Source of the DNA: CAIZGX01 sp044239865
GTDB lineage: Bacteria > Bacteroidota > Bacteroidia > Flavobacteriales_D > Sanyastnellaceae
Direction: 5' to 3'
DNA: 64,000 bases
Assembly: GCA_044239865.1 (NCBI GenBank)
Contig: JBIIAO010000002.1
Span: 757,281 to 821,280 of the forward strand
The position numbers and the translations under genes were made by a program. Shown here piece after piece: positions 18,496-28,420 of this stretch (position 1 is its first letter; every line of letters starts with the position of its first letter). The notes beneath the pieces were generated by a model. That model was given only the letters and a program-made list of their open reading frames with translations, was not told the origin of the DNA and did no database searches.

Positions 18496-18513
18496 GGTGC
18501 AAAGATAAGCAGG

Positions 18514-19164
18514 TCAATCGATGGCTTCGCTTTCTTTTGCTTTAGATTTTCTTCGCTCTTTGAGATAGGCGCGAACCACGAAACCGTTTGTCAACAAAAT
18601 GAACCCGAGAATTATATATTCGAGGTAGTCTTTTATTCCGGGGAATTTTTCACCCAAAAAGAACCCCAAAAGAGTGAGAGAACAAACCCAAGCAATAGCA
18701 CCAATGACGTTATATCCTAAAAATGATTTGAACGGAACACGAATTACACCGGCTAGTATGGGCGCGAAGGTTCTTATGTAAGGAAGAAATTTTCCAAGTA
18801 TGAGGGTCTTTCCTCCGTGCCTCTCGTAGAAAGTGTGTGTAGTTTCAACGTATTTCTTTTTGAAGAAGAACGAATCTTTTCGGTTGAAAATAGCGGGTCC
18901 AACTTTCGATCCGAAATAATACCCAAATAGACATCCCGCTAATGAAGCAACCGACATGTACAAGAGAAGATTTAAAATAGGGGTGTCTATAAGTTCGGGT
19001 TGAGTTGAGGTAATGAGTCCGGTAAAGAACAAAAGAGAATCTCCCGGAAGAAAGAAGCCAATGATAATTCCATTTTCAGCAAAAAGAATAATCAACACCA
19101 AGGCCAGGCCGCCAATGTGCAAAATTTGCTCTGGGTTGGTAATACTTTGAATGAAATCCCACAT
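18514..19164 (-). CDS. DedA family integral membrane protein
   Basis: The protein has 216 residues with several membrane helices. DedA/SNARE-associated signatures are visible: ENGIIIGFFLPGDSLLFFTG near residues 28-48, FGYYFGSKVGPAIF near 80-95, and the conserved HGGKTLILGKFLPYIRTFAPILAGV with GYNVIGAIAWV near 115-160. DedA proteins act in membrane lipid trafficking and homeostasis, with polyprenyl-phosphate or phospholipid scrambling proposed. It ends in a basic tail (KERRKSKAKES). Confidence 0.92.
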   Translation of the reverse strand: MWDFIQSITNPEQILHIGGLALVLIILFAENGIIIGFFLPGDSLLFFTGLITSTQPELIDTPILNLLLYMSVASLAGCLFGYYFGSKVGPAIFNRKDSFFFKKKYVETTHTFYERHGGKTLILGKFLPYIRTFAPILAGVIRVPFKSFLGYNVIGAIAWVCSLTLLGFFLGEKFPGIKDYLEYIILGFILLTNGFVVRAYLKERRKSKAKESEAID

Positions 19165-19233
19165 AAGACTGCAAATTAGTCTTTTCTACTTTCAGATTTT
19201 AAAAGGATAGTCTATTCTAACAACATCGGTTCG

Positions 19234-19572
19234 TTAGGAAGTTTTTTTAGGGTATTCAACACGAATAGTTTTGAAGTTAGCCGAATCGTATTTAACCGTC
19301 ACGGCCGTTCCCACAGCATAAATGGGTTCTATTTCGCAACGGTCTTCTGTTCGCACGCGAATGGACTCACCTCCTTCTGGCGTGTATTCAATAACTGGAT
19401 AGAAATATTTCTTTCCTTGATCGGTTGCGCTCATCCAATTGACAATTCTCCCCGGGGTCTTTTTGCTTTTCAGCGCGAAGCGAACGGTGTCTTTGAATAA
19501 ATAGAACCCTATTCCAAGAGAAAGAAGCGCAAGAAAACTATAGGGGATGAAGTCTGGAATTTTGTCTAACAT
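19234..19572 (-). CDS. Small membrane protein, DUF3592-like
   Basis: The protein has 112 residues from ATG 19572; a TTG directly before it is also possible. One membrane helix (FLALLSLGIGFYLF) is followed by a soluble beta domain: TPGRIVNWMSATDQGKKYFYPVIEYTPEG, then IYAVGTAVTVKYD. The 'G.I......G...YPV..Y......G..V.V.Y' pattern matches DUF3592. The function is unknown. It starts 3 bp after the stop of the upstream T9SS gene, so the two may be co-transcribed. Confidence 0.75.
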   Translation of the reverse strand: MLDKIPDFIPYSFLALLSLGIGFYLFKDTVRFALKSKKTPGRIVNWMSATDQGKKYFYPVIEYTPEGGESIRVRTEDRCEIEPIYAVGTAVTVKYDSANFKTIRVEYPKKTS

Positions 19573-19575
19573 CAA

Positions 19576-21255
19576 TTATATTTTCACGAATGAAACAACA
19601 GATTGTTTTTGATCAACAGTTACAACCAACGAGTAAATTCCATTCGTTAAGTCTTGAATGTTTAATCGTTGCGAAGCAGTGATGACCATTTTGCTTTGAA
19701 GCACCACACGACCAGTCATGTCTACAATACTAACCGTTCCATTTCCAGCAATATCGCTTGTTAAAGTAATTTCATTTTGTGAAGGATTCGGGAAAATAGT
19801 CAGACCGAATGCATTACTTTCTTCCACACTGCTTACTCCTTCGCAAATACAAATAAAATTGTAAGCGTCGTTATCTGTTGCGGCTAATCCGTCGTCGCAA
19901 GGATCCCCGATGAAGTAGCAGGTACCGTTTTCGACATTTGCAGCGGGATCGAAGTTACAAGCGTCAGTACTCGTGCAACCTGAAACATAAATGATTCCGT
20001 TGTCGCCTTGATAGCGCACAACACCCATGTCATTTCCACCGGGCTGTGAAGTAAGTCCCGCGCAAACCACTTTGCCGTCGAGCTGAAGTCCAATTCCGTA
20101 TGAATCATCAAAAGAATCTCCAAGCGAAGTCACAACGTTTCCTGTTCCTCCCCAAGTTGCATCTAACACGCCGTCGTTGCTGAATCGCGTGGCAACAACG
20201 TCGCGAACCATGAATCCAGAACTTGTTGTTCCGCAGGCATACCATTTATTGTCTGCGCCCAAAGCGCAATCGTAGAATGCGCTGTATCCACCCACCGCGT
20301 TAGCAAATGTTCCGTTGGTTCCGAAAGCAGTATCGTAAGAACCATCAATGTTATGTCTGCGAGCCATTGATGAAGAACCGTTGGTTCCAACAGCAATTAA
20401 TTTTGAATTTGCATATTCAATATCGTAATAAGTTCCTCCTGTTGCGTCTAGCCACAATCCGTTTGTTCCGAAAGCACCAACCGGCCCGCCGGTCAAGGTC
20501 ATGAGCATGATCATTGGCACTGAAGTAAATGTATTTGGATTGTACTTGTCTCCACAAATGGCAATTGCACCTTCCGTAACAATGGTTGCACCGGTTACAC
20601 TAAACTCGTCTGTGTTGCTTGTTTGAAAAGTTGCAGTTCCTCCTGTTCCGAAAGTGGTAACTAGATTTCCTTGAAGATCTAAACACTGAACAGCAATGGA
20701 ATTGTAGCTGAATCCCGGCGTGAATTTTCTTCCAACCAAATAAATTAAGTTGTTGTTGATTAGCACTTGATTGATGTATTCTTCACCAGTGTCTAGGTTG
20801 TCCTCATAAACTCCGTTCACGGCAAATGACGGATCAAGCGTTCCGTCGGGTTTAATGGCCCAAGCAGCGAATTGTGTATCGGCAGCTGTTATGCTTTTAG
20901 CACCAACAACAAGAATATTTCCGTTGGGAAGAAGAGTCATGTCGTAAGCGAAATCTGATCCAGCTGTATTCGCAAGTGTGAAAATACCGTTGTTTGCGAA
21001 GGAAGTATCGAAGCTTCCATCTTCATTCAACTTCGCAACCATCATATCGAAATCGGTAAACATGCCTGTAGTTCCGCAAATGAAAATTTTATTGTCGCCC
21101 AAAACAATCACGTCTTGCGCGTTATCAAAAACATTTGTCGGATTTACCAAAACAATACCATCTGTATCGAATGTCAGGTCTAAAGTGCCTGGCTGAGCGA
21201 ATGCATTCATTCCAGCGAATAGAATTGCAACAAGCGGGAGAAGAAATTTTTTCAT
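19576..21255 (-). CDS. Secreted delta-60-repeat protein with T9SS sorting domain
   Basis: The protein has 559 residues from ATG 21255, chosen for its signal peptide (FLLPLVAILFAGMNAFAQ); the in-frame upstream start adds an unlikely leader. Repeated units of about 50-60 residues, such as 'LDLTFDTDGIVLV...', 'GSFDTSFANNGIFTL...', 'GTLDPSFAVNGVYED' and 'GSYDTAFGTNGTFANA', are delta-60 (beta-propeller-like) repeats. A Cys-rich linker (GCTSTDACNFDPAANVENGTC) resembles the repeats of the protein at 41683-44355. The last 70 or so residues are the T9SS domain (IFPNPSQNEITL, SIVDMTGRVVLQ). Confidence 0.9.
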   Translation of the reverse strand: MKKFLLPLVAILFAGMNAFAQPGTLDLTFDTDGIVLVNPTNVFDNAQDVIVLGDNKIFICGTTGMFTDFDMMVAKLNEDGSFDTSFANNGIFTLANTAGSDFAYDMTLLPNGNILVVGAKSITAADTQFAAWAIKPDGTLDPSFAVNGVYEDNLDTGEEYINQVLINNNLIYLVGRKFTPGFSYNSIAVQCLDLQGNLVTTFGTGGTATFQTSNTDEFSVTGATIVTEGAIAICGDKYNPNTFTSVPMIMLMTLTGGPVGAFGTNGLWLDATGGTYYDIEYANSKLIAVGTNGSSSMARRHNIDGSYDTAFGTNGTFANAVGGYSAFYDCALGADNKWYACGTTSSGFMVRDVVATRFSNDGVLDATWGGTGNVVTSLGDSFDDSYGIGLQLDGKVVCAGLTSQPGGNDMGVVRYQGDNGIIYVSGCTSTDACNFDPAANVENGTCYFIGDPCDDGLAATDNDAYNFICICEGVSSVEESNAFGLTIFPNPSQNEITLTSDIAGNGTVSIVDMTGRVVLQSKMVITASQRLNIQDLTNGIYSLVVTVDQKQSVVSFVKI

Positions 21256-21371
21256 GATGAAGTTTAAGTTAGTCTTACAAATATAGTCTTCATAATTTTT
21301 ACGGGCATGCAATTTATTCGCATTACTTCGTTACGACATTTGCACTATTGCTTTCAACATAAAAATTAGAA

Positions 21372-22931
21372 ATGAATCCTGTAAAAATACTTTGGGCCGA
21401 CGACGAGATCGAATTGCTTAAACCGCACATTCTTTACCTCGAACAAAAAGGCTATGTGCTAACAACTGTGAACAATGGGCGATCCGCTATTGATTTTGTG
21501 AAAAAGGAGTTTTTCGACATTGTTTTCTTGGATGAAAACATGCCGGGATTGAGCGGGTTGCAGGTGCTTCAGGACATGAAGGCAATTGACTCTTCCCTTC
21601 CAATTGTTATGATCACCAAGAGTGAAGAAGAGCACATTATGGAAGATGCCATCGGCTCGAAAATTTCCGATTACCTCATAAAACCCGTTAATCCGAGTCA
21701 GATTCTTCTGACCATAAAGAAGAATCTCGATGAAAAACGTTTGGTGAGTGAGAAGACTACCAACGACTATCGTCAAGAATTTCGCGAGATAAGCATGCAG
21801 CTCGGTCAGCGCATGAACGCGGAAGAGTGGAAGAGTTTCTTTAAGAAAATGACTTATTGGTCGCAAGAGCTTCGCGGTTCAAACGACGAAGGCATGAATG
21901 AAATTTTCAAGACGCAACGCCGCGAAGCCAATGAGCAATTTTCGAAATTCATCAAGCAGAATTACCTTGAATGGATGAAAGATTTCTCGAAGGCTCCTTT
22001 GCTTTCGAACTCTGTTTTTCGTCAGCGTGTTGCGCCTTTAGTTGCCTCCGCGAAGGCCGATGAATCTGTCTTCATGTTGGTCATAGACAACTTGCGTTAC
22101 GACCAATGGAAGACCCTTATTCCACATATAAAACCGTTTTATAGAATAGAAGAAGAAGATTTGTTTTTCAGTATTCTTCCCACAGCCACGCACTACGCTC
22201 GCAACTCGCTGTTCTCTGGATTAATGCCTTCGGAAATGCAAAAGCTTTATCCTAATTGGTGGAAGAGTGAAGAAGACGAAGGCGGAAAGAACATGCACGA
22301 AGAAGATTTCTTAGGCACACAATTGAAACGATTGGGTCTCGATGTGAAATGGTCGTACAATAAGATTACGAATTATCATGCTGGAAAGAAATTGGCCGAG
22401 TCGTACACGAATTTATTGAAAAACAACTTCAATGTTATTGTCTACAATTTCGTAGATATGCTAAGTCATGCGCGCACTGAAATGGACGTGATTAAAGAGT
22501 TGGCAGATGATGAGCCGGCGTACTTGTCTTTAACTGAAAGTTGGTTCGAGCACAGCGCGCTGTTGGAAATGCTGAAGCAATTGTCAGAGAAGAAGTGCAA
22601 GGTGATTATTACAACAGACCACGGAACAGTGCGTGTTGAGAATCCCATTCGCATTGTGGGTGATCGCAACACCAATTCAAACTTGCGTTACAAGGCAGGA
22701 AGAAATCTAGACTACAATCAGAAAGATGTTTTCGAAGTTCGAAATCCGAGTGAAGCCCACTTGCCGAAGCAGAACATTAGCACCGCCTACGTATTCGCAA
22801 CGAACAATGATTTCTTTGTTTATCCAAACAACTACAATCAGTTCATGAACTACTACCAAAATACCTTTCAACACGGAGGGATTTCTTTGGAGGAAATGAT
22901 CATTCCGTTCATCGTCTTACAATCGAAATAA
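21372..22931 (+). CDS. porX: PorX-type response regulator with PglZ phosphatase domain
   Basis: The protein has 519 residues. The N-terminal CheY-like receiver has acidic residues in WADDE, phospho-acceptor D54 in FLDENMPG, and the KP pair in YLIKPV. A helical linker follows, and from about residue 235 a PglZ alkaline-phosphatase-type domain: FMLVIDNLRYDQW, PTATHYARNSLFSGLMP and KVIITTDHGTVRVENP with metal ligands. This architecture is PorX, which regulates the type IX secretion system in Bacteroidota together with PorY and SigP. It fits the many sorting-domain proteins here. tsaE follows after 1 bp. Confidence 0.95.
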   Translation: MNPVKILWADDEIELLKPHILYLEQKGYVLTTVNNGRSAIDFVKKEFFDIVFLDENMPGLSGLQVLQDMKAIDSSLPIVMITKSEEEHIMEDAIGSKISDYLIKPVNPSQILLTIKKNLDEKRLVSEKTTNDYRQEFREISMQLGQRMNAEEWKSFFKKMTYWSQELRGSNDEGMNEIFKTQRREANEQFSKFIKQNYLEWMKDFSKAPLLSNSVFRQRVAPLVASAKADESVFMLVIDNLRYDQWKTLIPHIKPFYRIEEEDLFFSILPTATHYARNSLFSGLMPSEMQKLYPNWWKSEEDEGGKNMHEEDFLGTQLKRLGLDVKWSYNKITNYHAGKKLAESYTNLLKNNFNVIVYNFVDMLSHARTEMDVIKELADDEPAYLSLTESWFEHSALLEMLKQLSEKKCKVIITTDHGTVRVENPIRIVGDRNTNSNLRYKAGRNLDYNQKDVFEVRNPSEAHLPKQNISTAYVFATNNDFFVYPNNYNQFMNYYQNTFQHGGISLEEMIIPFIVLQSK

Positions 22932-22932
22932 C

Positions 22933-23334
22933 ATGCAGCAGTTTGAGGTTTATTCGTTGGAAGAATTAGAATCGCTCGCTCAGCAATTCATTCAAAAACA
23001 CTCGTCGGGTGTATTTTGTGTGGAAGGGGAAATGGGCGCGGGCAAGACAACCTTCATTTCACTTATTGCAAAATTGTTGGGGGAAGAAAGCACGAGTTCA
23101 CCAACGTTTTCTTTGGTGAATGAATACCATTTGCGCAATAACGAGCGTATGTATCATTTCGATTTGTATCGTGTAAAATCAAAAGCCGAACTGCAAGAGT
23201 TCGGCTTCGAAGATTATTTATTCGGCGCTCGATATGTTTTTATCGAATGGCCGGAAGTGGCTTTCGATTATTTAGACGAGCATCATTTCCTTCGCATTCG
23301 CGAGGAAGACGGAAAACGTGTTTTTGAATTTTAG
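22933..23334 (+). CDS. tsaE: tRNA threonylcarbamoyladenosine biosynthesis ATPase TsaE
   Basis: This 133-residue P-loop protein has Walker A GEMGAGKTTF near residues 35-44, TSSPTFSLVNEY near 58-69, MYHFDLYR near 77-84, and the family signature FGFEDYLFG with FIEWPE near 95-115. TsaE drives the TsaBD cycle that makes the t6A37 tRNA modification. It is in line with porX and ald. Its last 4 bp overlap the convergent small gene at 23331. Confidence 0.95.
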   Translation: MQQFEVYSLEELESLAQQFIQKHSSGVFCVEGEMGAGKTTFISLIAKLLGEESTSSPTFSLVNEYHLRNNERMYHFDLYRVKSKAELQEFGFEDYLFGARYVFIEWPEVAFDYLDEHHFLRIREEDGKRVFEF

Positions 23335-23651
23335 TGAGCTGGTTTGTGAGCGGGAGCAACTTCAGGAGCTGCTTCTACCATAACTTTAACCTCTTCCACT
23401 TTAGCATCTTCACCAGTATGAGCATCTGCCGCGTGAGCACCTGCAGCATGAGCTGAAGTATCTGCAGCCGCTTTGTGGTCTTCGTGCTTCACTTCCTCTA
23501 CTTCTTTCGCAGGAACGGCCCCAGGCAATTTAGTCATTGGGACAGCTGCGTTATTATTGATGTTCACGAACATCAAAGTTAGAATTGCAGCGGCTGGAAC
23601 AATGAACCATAAGAACAATGAACTTTGCTTTGGAGAATCTGAATGTGACAT
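23331..23651 (-). CDS. Small single-pass membrane protein with Ala/His/Glu-rich tail
   Basis: The protein has 106 residues from ATG 23651 (MSHSDSPKQSSLFLWFIVPAA). One membrane helix (LFLWFIVPAAAILTLMFV) is followed by a low-complexity extracytoplasmic tail rich in Ala, His, Lys and Glu (AADTSAHAAGAHAADAHTGED). I do not recognise a family. The histidine-rich tail could bind metal, but that is only a possibility. It lies convergent to tsaE inside the porX-tsaE-ald stretch, on the opposite strand. Confidence 0.7.
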   Translation of the reverse strand: MSHSDSPKQSSLFLWFIVPAAAILTLMFVNINNNAAVPMTKLPGAVPAKEVEEVKHEDHKAAADTSAHAAGAHAADAHTGEDAKVEEVKVMVEAAPEVAPAHKPAH

Positions 23652-23746
23652 AGTTTTTATTTTGAGGTCCAAAAATAGCAGATAATTCCGTCCTTTCAAA
23701 AATAATAAGCAAGGTTTCGTAACTTCGAAGATGAGAATACTCACTT

Positions 23747-24967
23747 ATGGCCCTTCCTAAAAAACATTATCATTCTATTGCGCACGAAACAGCGCTTGCT
23801 CCACAAGAAGAAATGCTTCACGTTGGAAAGAATATGCAGCGCCTAACTATAGGCATCCCGAAGGAAACATCGTTTCAAGAGCGAAGGGTGGCTTTGGCTC
23901 CCGAAAGTGTTGCCTTACTTGTAAGTAGGGGTCACGAGGTTATTATAGAATCTGGAGCAGGAAACGAGAGTAATTTCTTGGATCATGATTACAGCGAGAG
24001 CGGTGCAACCATTGTTTACGATCGCAAGCAGGTCTTTCAGGCCAACACCATTATGAAGGTGGCCCCACCGAGCTTGGAAGAAATAGAACTCATGCCGGGA
24101 AAGCAAACGCTTATTTCAGCGTTGAATTTACCGGTTCAGTCCAAAGAATGTTTCGTTCAGCTTGCAGCGAAAAAGATAACCGCCATTGCGTGGGATTACA
24201 TACAAGATAAAAAAGGAATTTACCCCATTGTTCGCGCAATGGCCGAAATAGCAGGGAATACATCCATTATGTTAGCCGCAGAATACCTAAGTCACCACAC
24301 CGGCGGAAGAGGACTTATGCTCGGTGGAATAACAGGAGTTCGTCCAACGGAAGTGGTCATTATTGGCGCTGGAACTGTCGGTGAAAACGCTGCTCGCGCC
24401 GCTCTGGGTTTAGGAGCGAGCGTGAAACTTTTCGATAACAGTATTTATAAATTGAAACGCATTCAGAATGATCTAGGCGTTCACTTGTGGACGAGTACCA
24501 TTCAGCCTTCTGAGCTTTCGCGTGCATTGAAATATGCCGATGTTGTTATTGGGGCTATTCGCGCCAAGAAAGGAAGAACACCCGTTGTTGTTTCCGAGGA
24601 AATTGTTCAAGAAATGAAAGAGGGAAGCGTAATTGTTGATGTGAGTATAGACCGCGGTGGATGTTTTGAAACCTCTGAAGTCACCAATCACGAGAACCCC
24701 ACTTTCCGCAAGCACGGCGTTATTCATTATTGTGTTCCGAACATTGCTGCGCGCGTTTCAAGAACTGCGTCGTATGCACTCTCGAATATTTTTGCTCCGG
24801 TAATTCTAGATTTGGGCGACGAAGGAGGAATCGTAAATCTGATTCGAAATCAGAAAGGGTTCCGCAATGGAGTGTATCTCTATCACGGAACCCTCACCAA
24901 CGAAGACATTGCTATGACATTTGATTTGTCGTGGAAGCCACTGGAATTGCTTATTGAGGCGATATAA
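23747..24967 (+). CDS. ald: Alanine dehydrogenase
   Basis: The protein has 406 residues and is related to alanine dehydrogenase/transhydrogenase alpha. It interconverts alanine with pyruvate and ammonia using NAD. Motifs are IGIPKETSFQERRVALAPESV near residue 35, SGAGNESNFLDHDYSESGA near 65-83, and MKVAPPS near 105. The Rossmann segment VVIIGAGTVGENAARAALGLGASVKLFD is near 205-232, and VIVDVSIDRGGCFETS near 295-310. The first 30 residues are an extension common in flavobacterial copies. It follows tsaE, an arrangement I know from flavobacteria. Confidence 0.9.
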   Translation: MALPKKHYHSIAHETALAPQEEMLHVGKNMQRLTIGIPKETSFQERRVALAPESVALLVSRGHEVIIESGAGNESNFLDHDYSESGATIVYDRKQVFQANTIMKVAPPSLEEIELMPGKQTLISALNLPVQSKECFVQLAAKKITAIAWDYIQDKKGIYPIVRAMAEIAGNTSIMLAAEYLSHHTGGRGLMLGGITGVRPTEVVIIGAGTVGENAARAALGLGASVKLFDNSIYKLKRIQNDLGVHLWTSTIQPSELSRALKYADVVIGAIRAKKGRTPVVVSEEIVQEMKEGSVIVDVSIDRGGCFETSEVTNHENPTFRKHGVIHYCVPNIAARVSRTASYALSNIFAPVILDLGDEGGIVNLIRNQKGFRNGVYLYHGTLTNEDIAMTFDLSWKPLELLIEAI

Positions 24968-24990
24968 AAAAGCCCCACCGAAGTGAGGCC
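24966..24990 (-). terminator. Intrinsic terminator after gcvP
   Basis: On the minus strand a stem GCCTCAC/GTGGGGC (with one T-G pair) and loop TTCG is followed by six T residues. It lies just downstream of the gcvP stop. The ald gene ends in its A-run from the other side, so it may also slow plus-strand transcription. Confidence 0.8.
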
Positions 24991-25013
24991 TTTTGAAAAG
25001 TGTAAGGTCTGTC

Positions 25014-27845
25014 TTACATGAACGCTTCCATAGGCGGACAAGTACATACCAAGTTTCTATCTCCATATGCGTTGTCAACACGACCCACGCTGGTCCAAAA
25101 TTTATTTTCACGCAAGCCTGGCATTGGATAAGCCGCAGCGCTTCTAGAGTATGGGTGATGCCATTCGTCTGCAGTCAATTCTTGCGCAGTATGCGGAGCC
25201 ATCTTCAACATGTTGTCGTGCTTATCTGCAGCACCGCTTTCAACATCTAAAATCTCTTTTTTAATGTGAATCATAGCGTCGCAGAAACGATCCAGTTCAA
25301 CCAACGGTTCGCTCTCTGTTGGCTCAATCATAACTGTTCCAGCTACCGGGAAAGAGACCGTTGGCGCGTGGAATCCATAGTCCATCAAACGCTTCGCGAT
25401 GTCTTCCACTTCCACCCCGAAAGATTTGAATGAACGACAATCTAAAATCATTTCGTGCGCAACGTGACCGTTCGTTCCTGTATACAAAACATCGTAGTGA
25501 TCTTTCAATTTCGCTTTCATGTAGTTCGCGTTAAGAATGGCGTACTTCGTTGCATCAGCCACTCCGTCGAATCCTAACATCTTAATGTAACCGTATGAAA
25601 TTAACAAGATCAATGCACTTCCGAATGGAGCAGAACTAACACCGTTAATGGCATGCTCTCCACCTGTTTTTACAAATGCGTTTGAAGGAAGGAAAGGGGT
25701 TAAGTGCGCTGCCACACCGATAGGGCCCATACCAGGTCCGCCACCACCGTGAGGAATAGCGAAGGTCTTGTGCAAGTTCAAGTGACAAACGTCAGCGCCA
25801 ATGTTACCCGGATTGGTAAGTCCAACCTGAGCGTTCATGTTCGCACCGTCCATATATACTTGTCCGCCATTGGCGTGAATAATATCTGTAATCTCGTTAA
25901 TGGCTTCCTCAAATACACCGTGCGTTGAAGGGTAAGTTACCATTAATGCTGCAAGTTTGTCTTTGTGAAATTCAGCTTTCTCACGAAGATCTGCTACATC
26001 AACGTTTCCGTTTTCGTCACACTTCGTAACTACAACGGTTAATCCAGCCATTACTGCAGATGCAGGGTTGGTACCGTGCGCTGAAGAAGGAATTAAACAA
26101 ATGTTACGATGTCCATCTCCTCTGCTTCTATGATAAGCCATGATTACTAACAATCCAGACAACTCTCCTTGAGCACCTGAGTTAGGTTGAAGTGAAACAC
26201 CAGCAAAACCAGTACATTCACAAAGATCTCTTTCGAGTTCTTCCAACATCTTGTGGTATCCCAATGTTTGATTCGCTGGCGCGAAAGGATGAATGCTGTT
26301 GAATTCAGGCCAAGACAAAGGCATCATTTCACTGGTCGCATTCAATTTCATGGTGCAAGACCCCAAAGGAATCATGGCGTGAGTCAAAGACAAATCTTTG
26401 TTCTCTAATTTCTTCATGTAACGCAACATTTCTGTTTCACTGTGGTGTGAATTGAAATGCGGATGAGTCATGAATGATGATGTTCTTGCCATTGAACCGA
26501 ATGAACATTCGGTAGTTAAACTTACTGATCCTTCTTTTCCGGTTAGAATGAAATACAATTCATTCAAGTCTGCTGGCTTCGTTGCTTCATTCAATGAAAG
26601 ACTTAAACCACCAGCGTGGAAATACATGTTTACGTTGTGTGAAGCTGCACGTTCTTGAATTCCTTCGTCTGTTGAAGCAATCGTTAACGTATCGTAAAAC
26701 GAAGTATTCACCACATTTATTCCTGCGCTCACTAATGCGTTGCGCAACGAATGCGTGTAAGTATGAATGCGGGTTGCAATGCTCTTCACTCCTTTTGGTC
26801 CGTGATATACACCGAACATAGAAGCCATTACAGCCAACAAGGCTTGCGCCGTACAAATGTTTGAAGTAGCTTTTTCTCTGCGAATGTGTTGCTCACGCGT
26901 TTGAAGCGCCATGCGATAAGCCGTGTTACCGTGACGATCTTTCGAAACACCGATGATACGTCCTGGCATGTTACGCTTGAAATCTTCTTTCGTTGCGAAG
27001 AACGCAGCGTGTGGTCCACCGAATCCCATTGGAACACCGAAGCGTTGTGAGTTTCCGAAACACAAATCTGCTCCCCATTCACCCGGAGGTGTTAATGTTG
27101 CCAATGCCATTAGATCAGATGCTACTGAAACGTATACGTCGTTTGCATGCGCACCTTCACAGAAAAGTGAATAATCTTCTACACTTCCTTCTGCATTTGG
27201 GAATTGAACACAAGCTCCGAAAAATTCTGGAGTGAATACATGCGTCTTATAATCGCCAATCACCAACTCAATGCCGAGGTGGAAAGCGCGTCCTGTCAAT
27301 ACATCTATTGTCTGTGGGAAAGTCTTTGCGTCTACGAAGTACTTGTTTGCTCCGGTTTGCTCTTTCGCTCTTGAACGGCTGTGGAAGAACAAAATCATGG
27401 CTTCCGCTCCTGCAGTTCCTTCATCCAACAAACTTCCATTTGCAATAGGCAATGAAGTTAAATCGGTAACCATGGTCTGGAAGTTCAAGATTGCCTCTAG
27501 ACGTCCCTGAGCAATCTCGGCTTGGTAAGGAGTATAGGCCGTATACCATCCTGGATTTTCGAAAATATTTCTTAAGATAACCGTCGGAGTAAAGGTCGGG
27601 TGGTAACCCAAACCAATGTAGTTTTTTGCAACCACATTCATTTTTCCGAGCTCCCAAACGTGACTTAAATACTCGTCTTCGCTGAGCGCGCTCGTTATAT
27701 TTAACGGAGCTTTCAAGCGTATGTGTGCAGGAACAGTCTCGTTAATCAATTGGTCAATAGAGTTCACACCAATGGTTTGTAACATGTGTGAGACTTCTTC
27801 TTGGCGAGGGCCGTTGTGGCGATCTCTAAAATTAGTTGATGACAT
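25014..27845 (-). CDS. gcvP: Glycine dehydrogenase (aminomethyl-transferring), P protein
   Basis: The product has 943 residues in a single chain holding both halves of the P protein. It decarboxylates glycine and passes the aminomethyl group to lipoylated H protein. The start is ATG 27845 (MSSTNFRDRHNGP); the longer frame adds an unlikely leader. Landmarks are NYIGLGYHPTFTPTVILRN near residue 75, SNICTAQALLAVMAS near 340, and LTHAMIPLGSCTMKLNATSEM near 480-500. The PLP lysine lies in HLNLHKTFAIPHGGGGPGMGP near residue 690. Length and motifs are full. lpdA, the L protein, is also in this window. Confidence 0.97.
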   Translation of the reverse strand: MSSTNFRDRHNGPRQEEVSHMLQTIGVNSIDQLINETVPAHIRLKAPLNITSALSEDEYLSHVWELGKMNVVAKNYIGLGYHPTFTPTVILRNIFENPGWYTAYTPYQAEIAQGRLEAILNFQTMVTDLTSLPIANGSLLDEGTAGAEAMILFFHSRSRAKEQTGANKYFVDAKTFPQTIDVLTGRAFHLGIELVIGDYKTHVFTPEFFGACVQFPNAEGSVEDYSLFCEGAHANDVYVSVASDLMALATLTPPGEWGADLCFGNSQRFGVPMGFGGPHAAFFATKEDFKRNMPGRIIGVSKDRHGNTAYRMALQTREQHIRREKATSNICTAQALLAVMASMFGVYHGPKGVKSIATRIHTYTHSLRNALVSAGINVVNTSFYDTLTIASTDEGIQERAASHNVNMYFHAGGLSLSLNEATKPADLNELYFILTGKEGSVSLTTECSFGSMARTSSFMTHPHFNSHHSETEMLRYMKKLENKDLSLTHAMIPLGSCTMKLNATSEMMPLSWPEFNSIHPFAPANQTLGYHKMLEELERDLCECTGFAGVSLQPNSGAQGELSGLLVIMAYHRSRGDGHRNICLIPSSAHGTNPASAVMAGLTVVVTKCDENGNVDVADLREKAEFHKDKLAALMVTYPSTHGVFEEAINEITDIIHANGGQVYMDGANMNAQVGLTNPGNIGADVCHLNLHKTFAIPHGGGGPGMGPIGVAAHLTPFLPSNAFVKTGGEHAINGVSSAPFGSALILLISYGYIKMLGFDGVADATKYAILNANYMKAKLKDHYDVLYTGTNGHVAHEMILDCRSFKSFGVEVEDIAKRLMDYGFHAPTVSFPVAGTVMIEPTESEPLVELDRFCDAMIHIKKEILDVESGAADKHDNMLKMAPHTAQELTADEWHHPYSRSAAAYPMPGLRENKFWTSVGRVDNAYGDRNLVCTCPPMEAFM

Positions 27846-27934
27846 ACATTTTGTCTTTAGGTTAGCAAATATAGGTAACGCCTTTCTACACAAATCACAA
27901 GATTTTTGTCATCGTGTTGTACTTTTGAACTTCT

Positions 27935-28420
27935 ATGTCTGAATTACCAACTATCTCGAAAGAGCTTTCGAAGGAAAAACGCTACAAAGCCGCTTGTGCG
28001 CAGGCTTTTGCCTTGTGTAACGGTGAACCGAATTTTATTGCGAAAGCCGGAAATGTAATGGCCTTACTGAAAGAAAATTTCGATTTTCTTTGGGTGGGGA
28101 TCTATATCGTGAATAACAACGCCCTGAATCTGTTCGTTTTTCAAGGTCCTGTGGCCTGCACACAGATTGAGCATGGGAAGGGTGTTTGCGGAACATCTTG
28201 GTCAAATGGCGCTTCGATTATTGTTCCGAATGTCGATGAGTTTCCCGGACATATTGCTTGCAGCAGCGCTTCGAAAAGTGAAATTGTAGTTCCGATTATA
28301 AAGGGGAATGAAGTCATCGGGGTGTTAGATGTTGACAGTACACAACTCGACTTCTTCGACGAAGATGATTTAACAGGCTTGGAAGAAATAGCGAATATTT
28401 TAGCGAATGAAGTTTTTTAA
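27935..28420 (+). CDS. msrC: Free methionine-(R)-sulfoxide reductase (GAF domain)
   Basis: This 161-residue single GAF-domain protein reduces free Met-(R)-O with thioredoxin. The three redox cysteines are at residues 75 (ACTQIEHGKG), 85 (GVCGTSW) and 109 (HIACSS). Their spacing of 10 and 24 residues equals that of Cys84, Cys94 and Cys118 in E. coli fRMsr. SEIVVPI and VIGVLDVDS complete the family pattern. The 3' end overlaps the next gene by 14 bp, so the two are probably translated together. Confidence 0.93.
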   Translation: MSELPTISKELSKEKRYKAACAQAFALCNGEPNFIAKAGNVMALLKENFDFLWVGIYIVNNNALNLFVFQGPVACTQIEHGKGVCGTSWSNGASIIVPNVDEFPGHIACSSASKSEIVVPIIKGNEVIGVLDVDSTQLDFFDEDDLTGLEEIANILANEVF